From HTCC2207 sp002685195 (GTDB lineage: Bacteria; Pseudomonadota; Gammaproteobacteria; Pseudomonadales; Porticoccaceae), in the NCBI GenBank assembly GCA_051201675.1, contig CP179212.1:1922001-1986000 (forward strand): a stretch of 64,000 nucleotides of DNA. The letters run 5' to 3'. A program made the translations under genes and the position numbers. The notes below the pieces were generated by a model. It ran no database searches and was not told the DNA's origin. It saw only the letters and a list, made by a program, of their open reading frames with translations. Shown here one piece after another: positions 39,114 through 47,780 of this stretch. The stretch's first letter is position 1. Each line of letters starts with the position of its first letter.

Positions 39114-39687
39114 TTGGTTTCTCCCGAGAGAATATTATAGAACGATGGGTGATGAACCCGTTCCCCGTATCATATGCCTTGAATTAATGCATTTCAACAT
39201 AATTTAACTAACTTTTTTACGGGCTTAATCATTCCTTTCACCCTAACTTAAGCCTAATTAGCGAGAAATGTATTGGTATCTTTAAGCGGAATAAAATCCA
39301 ACTGTTGAATAGATCGGTATCGAATCTATCCTAAACAAGCAGCCAGATTTTAACATTTGAGGTGTCTTACTTGATTGCCTACAACGTTATTTCATAACCC
39401 AGGATAAACGACCAGATACTCTCCATTTGCAACCCTCTATATTTTTACCCATTTACTTATCACTCTGTTGGTACTCTGAAAATTAACATATAGTCTAATA
39501 TGCAAGCTCTAAATGCATATCTTTAAGGTGCCACCATAACAGCGGCTACCAGATTTGATAGCTTTTTTGGCGCAAAAATACGTTCGCAATCAGACTTTAA
39601 AATGTTACCTTGTCAGAAGACTGTGTTTAAGCAGTACATCAATAAACCACCCTAACGACTCCGTGTACGTTTTGTAGAGTTTTTCCT
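39114..39687. other. 574-base intergenic region between divergent genes
   Basis: AT-rich sequence between the large TonB receptor and gamma-glutamyltransferase genes. Ribosome sites are at both ends. A 6-base-arm inverted repeat (ATAGAT / ATCTAT) is near 39308-39328. I see no small gene with a good start, no Fur box, no riboswitch-like fold and no clear pair of promoters; the length suggests regulation of both genes from here. Confidence 0.55.
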
Positions 39688-41430
39688 ATGGTAAACAAAC
39701 TATCTCATTTAATGGGCATCCTCATTACTGTCCCTGCCCTACTAGGTTGCCAGCCTTCTGTTAATCCAAGTCCGACAGACTTAAATATCACACCAAAGAA
39801 GTCCTTTAGTACCGCGGCTGTTGCGATATCTGACAGCTATGGTGCAGAAATTGCTGAAAATATTCTTAACTCAGGAGGCAATGCGGTTGATGCGGCTGTA
39901 GCTGCTGGCTTTGCTCTGGCAGTCACATTTATTGATGCAGGGAACATTGGTGGCGGTGGCTTCATGACTATCAAGATAGATCAGGAAGTTGCATTTCTTG
40001 ATTATCGCGAAAAAGCGCCACTAACCGCTCACAAGAATATGTATCTTAATGATCAAGGTGATGTTATCGACAATATAACCTTGATCGGGGGCCAAGCAGC
40101 CGGAGTACCCGGAACGGTGGCAGGCTTTTGGGAAGCTCACCAAAGATTTGGCCAGCTACCATGGAAGGACCTCGTCCAACCTGCCATAGAACTGGCTGAC
40201 AAAGGTTTTATGCCTGCGCCAATACTTGTGGAAAGTATCCATAGCATGGAGCAGCGTTTTGAGGGTAAAACAAACTTCAATGACTACTTTAACTCCATCA
40301 GTTCTGATAGCTTATTTAGGCAACCAGAGCTTGCTAACACACTTCGGCGTATAGCTGAATTCGGTGCTGATGATTTTTATCGTGGAGAAACTGCTGCGCT
40401 TATTGTCCAGCAAATGGAAAAGAGCAACGGTCTTATTTCTTTAGAAGATTTGGACGCATATGCCGCCGTATGGCGTGCCCCCGTGCGAGCTGGGTGGCGT
40501 GATTATGAAGTCATATCCGCCCCCCCTCCCAGTTCCGGAGGCTTTGCAATCGTTCAGTTGTTGAAAATGAAGGATTATCTCTCCGAGCTCTTTGAGGGTG
40601 TTGAGCACAACTCAGCTCAATATACTCATCTTGTCGCTGAGATGGAAAAGAGAGTGTTTGCAGATCGTGCCGAATATCTTGGTGATCCTGATTTTTTTGA
40701 TATTGATATTGATGCTCTGATTGATGATGATTATTTAGCTAGGAGAGCCGCAGAGGTAAACCCAAAAGCCATCTCGGTCTTAGATAGTATTAACCCAGGA
40801 TTAGAATCCCCCAATACAACCCATTACTCAATTGTTGATCAATGGGGCAATGCTGTTTCTAACACCTATACTATTAATTGGGATTATGGCAGTGGCGTGG
40901 TGGTCGGTGGTGCAGGTTTTTTACTCAATAATGAAATGGATGACTTCAGTGCCAAACCCGGAACACCAAATATTTACGGTGTAGTGGGCAGCGTAGCTAA
41001 TGAAATTCAGCCAGGAAAACGCATGCTGTCATCAATGTCTCCAACTATAGTCCTCAAGGATGGAGAGGTTGAGATGGTTCTTGGTACCCCTGGCGGTTCA
41101 ACTATTTTTACCACTGTGTTTCAGGTGATTACCAACATCGTGGATTTTGGCATGTCTGTTGAAGAAGCAATTGGCATTGCTCGGTTTCATCATCAGTTAG
41201 TGCCACCAGATCTCATCACATACAGCGGGTTCACCATTGACCAGCACCTGCCAAAAGTGACAGTTGGAGATCTTTCTGAAAAGGGATATCGGTCTGAACC
41301 TCACTCATTTGAGTATGGGGATGTTCAAATAATAGTGAGAAGTGGTGACTCTTGGATCGCAGCCTCAGATCCTCGCGATAGAGGACAGTCTCGAGTTTTT
41401 GAAGTAACAACAAAAACCCGAGACCGTTAG
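39688..41430 (+). CDS. ggt: gamma-glutamyltransferase, predicted lipoprotein
   Basis: An N-terminal-nucleophile hydrolase that cleaves gamma-glutamyl bonds such as that in glutathione. The 580-residue precursor has a lipoprotein signal with lipobox ALLGC (Cys21), so it is membrane-anchored, unlike soluble E. coli Ggt. Self-cleavage should occur before Thr377 in SPNTTHYSIVD, giving the catalytic small subunit. NEMDDFSAKPG and SSMSPTIVLKDGEV, the latter with the oxyanion-hole Ser pair, and GTPGGSTI are typical of family T3. It is divergent from the large TonB receptor. Confidence 0.95.
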   Translation: MVNKLSHLMGILITVPALLGCQPSVNPSPTDLNITPKKSFSTAAVAISDSYGAEIAENILNSGGNAVDAAVAAGFALAVTFIDAGNIGGGGFMTIKIDQEVAFLDYREKAPLTAHKNMYLNDQGDVIDNITLIGGQAAGVPGTVAGFWEAHQRFGQLPWKDLVQPAIELADKGFMPAPILVESIHSMEQRFEGKTNFNDYFNSISSDSLFRQPELANTLRRIAEFGADDFYRGETAALIVQQMEKSNGLISLEDLDAYAAVWRAPVRAGWRDYEVISAPPPSSGGFAIVQLLKMKDYLSELFEGVEHNSAQYTHLVAEMEKRVFADRAEYLGDPDFFDIDIDALIDDDYLARRAAEVNPKAISVLDSINPGLESPNTTHYSIVDQWGNAVSNTYTINWDYGSGVVVGGAGFLLNNEMDDFSAKPGTPNIYGVVGSVANEIQPGKRMLSSMSPTIVLKDGEVEMVLGTPGGSTIFTTVFQVITNIVDFGMSVEEAIGIARFHHQLVPPDLITYSGFTIDQHLPKVTVGDLSEKGYRSEPHSFEYGDVQIIVRSGDSWIAASDPRDRGQSRVFEVTTKTRDR

Positions 41431-41445
41431 CAGCGTGGCAACCTT

Positions 41446-43725
41446 TTACAAGGTTAGTTGAACTCTCACTCCTATGTTTCGCCCTGGCAGAGGCACCTCT
41501 TTCTTAACGAATGAAGAGTGGTTTCTAGCTACTTCATCAAGTAGATTCTTTGCAAAGAATGAAAGTCTCGCTGTTCGTTGTCCACCGATATCAAATGTTT
41601 TTACTGCGTTGAAATCCAACATTGTAAAAGCACTGGTGACAGTTTCATTGGTGCCAATATCTGTCTGAGATTCGACGTCCTTTAAATCAAGATTTAGCTC
41701 AAAATCATTTGTGGCATAAGAAATCCCATAAATGTTCCGATCAGGAGTCATGCGTGGAATGTTGCTCTCATCTCGAAAATCTCCAGTGACTGAATCACGG
41801 CCAAATGTCAGAGTAAGGTCACCATTACCCAACTCAAAAACGGTACCCAGTTCAAATTCATAGCCAATGAAGTCAGCATCCTGCTGCAGATAATTCGCTA
41901 GGATTAAACCGCCATGATCATGTTCCTCTTCATGGTCCTCATGCTCTTCTTCAGTTTCATCTTCCAGATAAATGTAATTACTGACATGATTTTGAAATAG
42001 AGTGAAAGCGCCAAAAACTCCTGCATATTCATAGCCTAAGGTTATGTCAAAGTTTGTTGACCGCTCAGCCTCTAAATCAGGGTTACCCACCTCAAACCTT
42101 CCAGTAGCCAGATGCGGTCCATTCATGAACAGCTCCACTGCTGAAGGGGCTCGTTGAACAATACCGCTGGTGACATTTAGCTCAAACTTGTCATTGATCT
42201 CCTTGCCCAAGCTTACCGCAAGACTTGTACTATTGAAGTCCTTTGTAAAAGCGGTCGGCTCTTCATCATCGTCGTGATCGTTGTGATCGTCATGATCGTC
42301 ATGATCGTCATGATCGTCATGATCATCATGATCATCATGATTAACTGAGCCTTTCCGGCGAGTCCTGTCGTGTCTAATACCAAAGTCTAAATGAAATAAA
42401 TCCACTTCTTTACTCACGTAGTACCCCAGTGTCATTTCTTCAGAGGCTGTTGGATTCATGAACGCCTCTTCACCCACGATGGCGGTATCTTCTTCTACAA
42501 AATTAACTGCAATTTTTTGTAGAATTTCACTATTTGATAAATCAAAAATGGCACCATACTCACGAGCGTCATTGGAGAACACTGTAGGTCCCTCTTCATG
42601 ATGTTCTTCTCCTTCGTGCTCTTCTCCCTCGTGTTCTTCTCCTTCGTGCTCTTCTTCCGCGTGTTGCTCGGTTAATGAGTAGTCTGTGTCTCGGAGGAAA
42701 TAGTCGACCTGTTTTAACCAACTATTATTAACAACATAAGAACCTTCTAAATTGACCACGTCTGAATCGGTCGTTGAGAAGATTCTTTCACCCTCATGCT
42801 CATCTCCATGCTCATCTCCATGCTCATCTCCATGCTCATCTCCATGCTCATCTCCATGCTCATCTCCATGCTCATCTCCATGCTCATCTCCATGCTCACC
42901 ATGAAAAGGGATGCCATAAATACTTTCAACACTATTGACCGACACTCCAAAGTAGCCCCAATCGCCTGTCTTCGATACTCCAAATTTCAACGCTTTATTC
43001 TCAAAATCAGAGTTAGGTAGGAAGCCTTCATCCTCTTCATGATCCCCTTCATGGTCATCGTGATCTTCGTCATGATCCTCATCGTGATCCTCTTCATGGA
43101 GAATAGCCCCGCTTGGAATATCGAAATTATCAAACTGAGAATTTTTATATCCAAGACTGATGTTTAAACCACCGATATTATTTTGATAGGACAAATTATG
43201 CCCATCGCCATCATTAACAGATTGCGCTTCTAGGCCAATCTTTAGCGCTGAGTCAGAAAAATCGTCTCGAGCAATAGTGTTATCAACCACATTAATAATG
43301 CCACCGATGGTGCCGTTAGCATAAAGTAGTGATGATGGACCTCTCACAACCTCAATCTGTTGGATGTTATTCAAGTCAACATCATTTAAATGGTCAGCTC
43401 CGATTCCGGCAACATCTCGCACAACCATGCCATTGTTGAGGACTTTTACACGATTTCCAGACATACCACGAATAATCGGTTGGCCAACACCTGAACCATA
43501 ATCTGCCGAGGAAACCCCCAGCAAGCCGTCCAACGACTCCCCTAAACTCTGAGTAGCTGTCGTTTCAATATCCTCGCCAGTTACAACATGAAGTGGATTT
43601 TCGATATCACTCAAGGTTTGATCAATTAAAGAAGACGTGATGATCACTTCTTCTATCTCATTTGCAATTGTATTAACACTTAATAGGGTGCTCGCCATTA
43701 CGGCAGCACAAATACGCGGGTTCAT
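41446..43725 (-). CDS. ZnuD-like TonB-dependent receptor with His/Asp/Glu-rich repeats
   Basis: A 759-residue outer-membrane receptor with signal peptide (cleavage near TIANE), TonB-box-like IEEVIITSSL, a plug with QPIIRGMSGNRVKVLNNGMVV and EVVRGPSSLLYANGTIGGIINVV, and a barrel ending VRVQLTL. Four tracts carry metal-binding residues: about 215-240 (HDEDHDDHEGDH type), 279-310 (GDEH eight times), 357-375 (HEGEE type) and 462-486 (HDD/DDH type). ZnuD of Neisseria and its relatives take up zinc and have His-rich extracellular loops. The repeats here are longer and more regular, so zinc (or another transition metal) is likely. It follows a small exported Cys/His protein by 49 bases. Confidence 0.9.
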   Translation of the reverse strand: MNPRICAAVMASTLLSVNTIANEIEEVIITSSLIDQTLSDIENPLHVVTGEDIETTATQSLGESLDGLLGVSSADYGSGVGQPIIRGMSGNRVKVLNNGMVVRDVAGIGADHLNDVDLNNIQQIEVVRGPSSLLYANGTIGGIINVVDNTIARDDFSDSALKIGLEAQSVNDGDGHNLSYQNNIGGLNISLGYKNSQFDNFDIPSGAILHEEDHDEDHDEDHDDHEGDHEEDEGFLPNSDFENKALKFGVSKTGDWGYFGVSVNSVESIYGIPFHGEHGDEHGDEHGDEHGDEHGDEHGDEHGDEHGDEHEGERIFSTTDSDVVNLEGSYVVNNSWLKQVDYFLRDTDYSLTEQHAEEEHEGEEHEGEEHEGEEHHEEGPTVFSNDAREYGAIFDLSNSEILQKIAVNFVEEDTAIVGEEAFMNPTASEEMTLGYYVSKEVDLFHLDFGIRHDRTRRKGSVNHDDHDDHDDHDDHDDHDDHNDHDDDEEPTAFTKDFNSTSLAVSLGKEINDKFELNVTSGIVQRAPSAVELFMNGPHLATGRFEVGNPDLEAERSTNFDITLGYEYAGVFGAFTLFQNHVSNYIYLEDETEEEHEDHEEEHDHGGLILANYLQQDADFIGYEFELGTVFELGNGDLTLTFGRDSVTGDFRDESNIPRMTPDRNIYGISYATNDFELNLDLKDVESQTDIGTNETVTSAFTMLDFNAVKTFDIGGQRTARLSFFAKNLLDEVARNHSSFVKKEVPLPGRNIGVRVQLTL
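42267..42340 (-). repeat. 9-base tandem repeats encoding Asp-Asp-His
   Basis: About eight units, each a CAT followed by two Asp codons on the minus strand (one unit reads CAC AAC GAT), encode alternating His and Asp pairs in a receptor loop (about residues 462-486). Units differ at third positions, so the array is somewhat older than the 12-base array. Confidence 0.85.
42599..42655 (-). repeat. 15-base tandem repeats encoding His-Glu-Gly-Glu-Glu
   Basis: About three and a half units encode EEHEGEEHEGEEHEGEEH in the receptor. Units are imperfect at wobble positions. Confidence 0.8.
42796..42891 (-). repeat. 12-base tandem repeat, eight identical copies (Gly-Asp-Glu-His)
   Basis: On the minus strand GGAGATGAGCAT is repeated eight times without a single base change, encoding eight GDEH units (residues 279-310). 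Zero third-position drift points to recent expansion or ongoing homogenisation. The unit is a multiple of three, so copy-number change keeps the frame. Confidence 0.95.
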
Positions 43726-43774
43726 AGAACCTCCTGGAAAAATTTAAATTTAATGTAGTTAGTTGAAATTAAAT

Positions 43775-44083
43775 CTAATTTTTAGGCGGGGCTCGGGAGA
43801 GGTATTCAGAGAATCGGGAACTTAAAGCCGCAGAGATCTGCGCCAGGGATAAATGTTCTACAGAAGGCAAAACAGATGGCAGAGCCAAAATGTGAGAAAC
43901 TAAAGTGCCTTTGAACACATGACAGGTGTCACACTCAACTTGAGCAGACGTTTGGGCAGGAACGGCATGGGTAGCATCGTGGGCTAAATTATTGCCCACA
44001 AAAAGCACTGCAACCAGAAGCAGCAGCGCAGAGTACTTATTGAGTTTGGAATCTAACACAACTGAAACCCTTAAAAACACCAT
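43775..44083 (-). CDS. small exported Cys/His protein upstream of the ZnuD-like receptor
   Basis: A 102-residue protein with a hydrophobic signal or anchor segment (about residues 18-32), then HDATHAVPAQTSAQVECDTCHVFKG. The CDTCH resembles a metal-binding site, and looks like a single c-type haem motif only superficially (CxxCH is satisfied). The rest is helical and polar. I do not recognise a named family. A promoter lies just upstream and the receptor starts 49 bases after its stop, so the two probably form an operon with a metal-handling role. An AGG precedes the ATG. Confidence 0.7.
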   Translation of the reverse strand: MVFLRVSVVLDSKLNKYSALLLLVAVLFVGNNLAHDATHAVPAQTSAQVECDTCHVFKGTLVSHILALPSVLPSVEHLSLAQISAALSSRFSEYLSRAPPKN

Positions 44084-44104
44084 TAATACCTATCCAAGTC
44101 GGCG

Positions 44105-44132
44105 ACTATAGATTATTTTCTGAGAATTTCAA
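44105..44132 (-). promoter_or_regulatory. promoter of the ZnuD-like operon
   Basis: On the minus strand TTGAAA (44127-44132) and TATAGT (44105-44110) are 16 bases apart, about 20 bases upstream of the small Cys/His gene. I looked for a Zur-type palindrome and did not find a convincing one. Confidence 0.55.
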
Positions 44133-44169
44133 ACTTTTATAGCGTGACCGAATAATTTTTTTGACCCAA

Positions 44170-45666
44170 TCAGCGGCAATGATCCGAGATAAAAGTTTCT
44201 GCGCAAGTAAAAATAAGTTGTTTGCGCTCTCCATTCATATTTTCGAGGGTTTTGCGCATAAAAGACAATCTTGGATTGTTCTTCAGCACCCCCATGTGCC
44301 GGCTAACAAAGCGCCAATATAACCCGTCGACAACATTGCACCAGTCACCCTTTTTATAATCGCTCATTTTTATCATATAGTTTGACCCACAGATGTATGG
44401 CTTGGTAGCGAATATACCCCCGTCAGCGAAGGTACCCATTCCAAAGACATTTGGCGTCATTACCCACTCAGAGGAATCAACGTACATCTCCATGAACCAA
44501 CGGTACACATTCTTGGGGTGAACTTCACAAAGGGTCATTAAATTGGATATGACCATCAACCGATTTATGTGGTGGGTATAACCATAGCGGTAGGAAAAGT
44601 TAATCGCATCATCCAAGGGTGGTATCCCTGTCTCACCAGAATACCAGCTTGGATTCAGTGCATTCGAAAAGTTAAAGAAGTTGCTCTGTAATTGTGTCTC
44701 GCCATGATGCTGGTAGACCCCTCGAATAAACTCTCGCCAACCAACGATTTGCCGCAAAAACCCTTCAACCGAGTTAAGGGGAACGTCATTTTTCTCCGTG
44801 TATGCCAACACCTTGTCAATAATGTCTCGAGGGGTAATTAATCCCATATTTAAACCAGGACTAATTGCACTGTGAAACATGAAGGTATCATTCTGCAAAA
44901 TAGCATCTTCATAAATACCAAAATTTTCAAACTTAACCTGTAAAAAGTAATCGATATTATTGAGGGCATCAGCACGAGTCAGCGGCATCCACACATCATC
45001 TATTTGGCCGGGATGGTCAGGGAATGTTTGCTCAATGATGAGTTTTAACGGTTCGACATATTGAGATTTAGTGGGCTTGTAAGAATCAGGTAACCTGAGA
45101 CCTTTTGGGATTTTCTTGCGATTATCTTCATCAAACGACCACTTACCCCCAAGTGGTTTTTGGTCTTCGTCCATCAGCAAGTCCAGCTTTTTGCGCACCT
45201 CTTTATAAAAGTTACCCATGCGCAACACCTTAGACTTACCTGTAAACCTCAGGAATTCCTCACGGTCTAATAAAAACATCGGTGAAGGCAAAACAGTTAA
45301 GGGTAAATTTTGTTGCTGTGCAAAGTTATGTATTCTCGTCTCGAAGTCTTTATCTTCGATTTCAAACACTTTCAGAGATGTGATGTCATTCTCTGCAACA
45401 CAGGTCGCTAACTTTTCTTCATAGGTTTGACCAAAAGTCTCATGCTCAATTTCTAGGTACTCCACCATACAATCTGCTGCAAGAAGCTCGTCCCGCTTTT
45501 CACGCATTGCAGCCAAAAACATAAGTATCTTTAACTTGTGATGTTTTTCATAGGTGCACAGACCAAGATCCTCCGCCATGAAAACAAAGTTGGTCCCGGC
45601 CCTTTGAATACTTTCCACAGGAAATAACTGGTTGCCCAGTATTAAAAGCAAACTCTTTTCTGTCAT
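44170..45666 (-). CDS. cryptochrome/photolyase-family flavoprotein (FeS-BCP-related, without the usual cluster motif)
   Basis: A 498-residue protein related to bacterial (6-4) photolyases/CryB of the FeS-BCP class. The antenna domain starts LLLILGNQLFP. The FAD-binding helical domain carries VEGFLRQIVGWREFIRG (295-316), YGYTHHINRLMVISN (361-375) and VYRWFMEMYVDSSEWVMTPNVFGMGTFADGG (387-417). In characterised members such as PhrB the cluster is bound by four Cys. Here the first (C380) and a late one (C443) are present, but the SDYCxGC motif reads SDYKKGDW, so two ligands are replaced. The start at 45666 (MTEKSLLLIL) excludes an unsupported 33-residue extension. Confidence 0.9.
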   Translation of the reverse strand: MTEKSLLLILGNQLFPVESIQRAGTNFVFMAEDLGLCTYEKHHKLKILMFLAAMREKRDELLAADCMVEYLEIEHETFGQTYEEKLATCVAENDITSLKVFEIEDKDFETRIHNFAQQQNLPLTVLPSPMFLLDREEFLRFTGKSKVLRMGNFYKEVRKKLDLLMDEDQKPLGGKWSFDEDNRKKIPKGLRLPDSYKPTKSQYVEPLKLIIEQTFPDHPGQIDDVWMPLTRADALNNIDYFLQVKFENFGIYEDAILQNDTFMFHSAISPGLNMGLITPRDIIDKVLAYTEKNDVPLNSVEGFLRQIVGWREFIRGVYQHHGETQLQSNFFNFSNALNPSWYSGETGIPPLDDAINFSYRYGYTHHINRLMVISNLMTLCEVHPKNVYRWFMEMYVDSSEWVMTPNVFGMGTFADGGIFATKPYICGSNYMIKMSDYKKGDWCNVVDGLYWRFVSRHMGVLKNNPRLSFMRKTLENMNGERKQLIFTCAETFISDHCR

Positions 45667-45945
45667 GACAATTTTAGACCTTATATTGCAAATGAAGATT
45701 GCGCGAGCGATGAGATTTACTCTACGTTTGTTATTAATACTAGATATGAGGCGTTTTAAGATCATTAAAACGATTAATCAATTGATCTCAGAAAAGCATC
45801 AGAACCGACAATAAAGACTATCGCGGAAATTTATAACCAAAAATCGAGGATGCAAAATCAAAATATTAAGGTCTGTATACTCTTGATTACTTTTGAAACG
45901 TGACCACAACCCCATGATACTTCATGGGGCATTTTGGTGAATCTT

Positions 45946-46383
45946 CTATTTAAAATTAACTTTGTTAATAATCTGGCTATCTACCATCTTTCGAATGTCT
46001 TCATAGCCCTTTGAGATTTCGTCGATCTCTTCATTCTCATCGCCGTGTCGCTTCATCCATTCTTTATTCATCGCTTTGTATTTTTTTTCGCTTGGTTGCA
46101 TAGCCGCCATATTTTCATAGGTAATAGTTAACCAAACATTAGGGCTATTCGCACTGTCAGACGTGTAAACCGAGTAATCAACGATATAACCAAGCTCCTT
46201 CTGTATCTCCATACCACGAACCCAAGTTCTTTTTAGCTTTACTAAATAATCGTCTAAATAGTTTGGTTCTACTGACACAACAGTTAATTGAACATGCTCT
46301 TCGCTAGGCGCATAGTCCTCATAGACTTCTGCAAAACTAGAAAAAGCGAGACAAAGCATAGCAATCACAAATACGTTTTTCAT
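45946..46383 (-). CDS. exported protein of unknown function
   Basis: A 145-residue product with a clear signal peptide (cleavage after SSFA, residue 18) and a mature part that is mixed and charged, with conserved-looking LTVVSVEPNYLDDYLVKLKRTWVRG and SYNVWLTI-like stretches. The strand/helix pattern resembles a ferredoxin-like (dabb/ABM) fold, but that is only an impression. An AGGAG lies seven bases before the ATG. It stands between the photolyase-family gene and an NAD(P)-binding gene on the same strand, with gaps of about 150-280 bases, so cotranscription is uncertain. Function unknown. Confidence 0.75.
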   Translation of the reverse strand: MKNVFVIAMLCLAFSSFAEVYEDYAPSEEHVQLTVVSVEPNYLDDYLVKLKRTWVRGMEIQKELGYIVDYSVYTSDSANSPNVWLTITYENMAAMQPSEKKYKAMNKEWMKRHGDENEEIDEISKGYEDIRKMVDSQIINKVNFK

Positions 46384-46531
46384 AAAGCTCTCCTTGATAT
46401 AATTGAGCGTTAATACTAATTAGTCTTATGCACAAATGAAAGACTTAATCAGAATTCTAAAATTAAGTCTTCGCTTTGAGCAACTTATCAGCAGAGAACA
46501 CAAGATTATTCTCTAACAAAATTCATAATAA

Positions 46532-47173
46532 CTACCATGTGTTAAAGTTTTTAAAATAGAAGTAGTTAACGCCATTACCTTTATTACCATTATCTATCAT
46601 CGTTTTTGCCAGTAAAGTAGCCTCTATACTCCGATAACGACTAAATCCTCGAATTAAAAAAGGGTCAATAACTTTTGATAACAGTTGGCCAACCTTCTCT
46701 GCACTTCTTTTTTCTTGCCTATCTCCAATCAATAATCCTGGACGGTAGATATTAATACTTGAAAAGTTCAGTAATTTTATCGCTTCCTCTAACTGCCCCT
46801 TGGTGCGCAAATAAAAATTCTTTGAGTTTGCATCTGCGCCCACAGATGACACTAAGCTAATTACCGATGCGCCTGATTTCGCTGCCATTTGTGCAATACC
46901 AAGACAATAGTTAAAGTCTACATTTCTAAATGCTGCCTGGCTGCCAGCGGTCTTAATAGTGGTTCCTAAACAGAGGTACAAGTGATCACACTGCGGCAAG
47001 TCGCCGCTAGTCAACAGCTCATCAAAATCTACTTCAATAGCCTTTACGTTGTGTGGTAGGTCATTTGGTCTGCGTCGCAATATGGCGATCGGGCATTCCT
47101 CAACCAAAGCCAATTGCTTCAATACATAGCTGCCAACCAATCCGGTGCCACCTACAACAAGAGATATCGCCAT
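46532..47173 (-). CDS. NAD(P)-binding Rossmann-fold protein (atypical SDR)
   Basis: A 213-residue protein with the dinucleotide motif VVGGTGLVGSYVLKQL at the N-terminus, HLYLCLGTTIKTAGSQAAFRNVDF near residue 66 and the active-site-like Tyr region FYLRTKGQLEEAI near 125. This is the layout of short atypical SDR proteins related to HTATIP2/YwnB. The substrate is unknown. AGGAG precedes the ATG. Small SDR genes are frequently found near photolyase genes in marine bacteria, but no functional link can be shown here. Confidence 0.85.
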   Translation of the reverse strand: MAISLVVGGTGLVGSYVLKQLALVEECPIAILRRRPNDLPHNVKAIEVDFDELLTSGDLPQCDHLYLCLGTTIKTAGSQAAFRNVDFNYCLGIAQMAAKSGASVISLVSSVGADANSKNFYLRTKGQLEEAIKLLNFSSINIYRPGLLIGDRQEKRSAEKVGQLLSKVIDPFLIRGFSRYRSIEATLLAKTMIDNGNKGNGVNYFYFKNFNTW

Positions 47174-47339
47174 TTCTTACTCCTAACGATCACGATGAAA
47201 CATTACTTAGTAATCTAGACAACATATCACACATGCTAATTACTCTAGTTAATCTAGTGAAAATATTTATCTTAACTGGTTTAATAAGATCAAATAAAAA
47301 AAGAACAAAAATCACCTGTTAAAAGCATAGGTTTCCCAA

Positions 47340-47678
47340 ATGAATGACTTAAGTTGGCAAGAGTTTGAGCGCGTGGAATTGCGAGTTGGAACGGTTGTAA
47401 CAGCCGAGATATTTAAAGAAGCTCGTAAACCAGCGATTAAGTTAACCATTGATTTTGGGGATGAAATCGGCAAAAGAAAATCCTCAGCACAGATAACAGA
47501 TCACTACACCCCGGAAGCGTTAATTGGCAAACAAATTTCTGCGGTGGTTAATTTCCCTAAAAAACAAATTGGGCCCATTATGTCTGAATGCCTAGTCACA
47601 GGGTTTATTCAAGACGATGGTAGCGTCGTTTTAGCTGTGCCAGATAAACAAGTCATCAATGGCTGTCGATTGGCTTAG
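47340..47678 (+). CDS. csaA: tRNA-binding/export-chaperone domain protein CsaA
   Basis: A 112-residue single OB-fold protein of the CsaA family. It begins WQEFERVELRVGTVVTAE and has the AQITDHYTPEALIGKQISAVVNFPKKQIGPIMSECLVTG core that is diagnostic for CsaA. Bacillus CsaA binds preproteins and resembles the tRNA-binding domain of methionyl-tRNA synthetase. It is divergent from the SDR-type gene and stands about 100 bases before the symporter gene. Confidence 0.92.
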   Translation: MNDLSWQEFERVELRVGTVVTAEIFKEARKPAIKLTIDFGDEIGKRKSSAQITDHYTPEALIGKQISAVVNFPKKQIGPIMSECLVTGFIQDDGSVVLAVPDKQVINGCRLA

Positions 47679-47780
47679 ATACATTCAACATCAATTTAGT
47701 TAGTTCTGTGCTTTGGCGCTGACTTCGACCCATGACTAATTTTTTAGTCCTATTCTAGCTGAATCCTATATGATGAAGCG

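Noticed and set aside
39305..39331. Short inverted repeat in the 574-base divergent gap
   Set aside because: Arms of six bases with a nine-base loop are expected by chance in AT-rich DNA; not enough for an operator call.
41440..41455. AACCTT-TTAC-AAGGTT hairpin between the converging ggt and receptor genes
   Set aside because: Only six pairs, no T run on either strand and it overlaps the receptor's last codons.
42796..42891. Regular repeat array that could suggest CRISPR
   Set aside because: Units are contiguous 12-mers with no spacers and lie inside a coding frame.
42747..43020. Frames reading MEMS repeats (minus) or LISM repeats (plus)
   Set aside because: Shadows of the 12-base repeat in the ZnuD-like receptor gene; the real frame is fixed by the receptor's signal peptide, plug and barrel.
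45910..45929. Inverted repeat CCCCATGA / TCATGGGG
   Set aside because: Good stem just past the 145-residue gene, but the T run needed on the minus strand is missing; not called a terminator.
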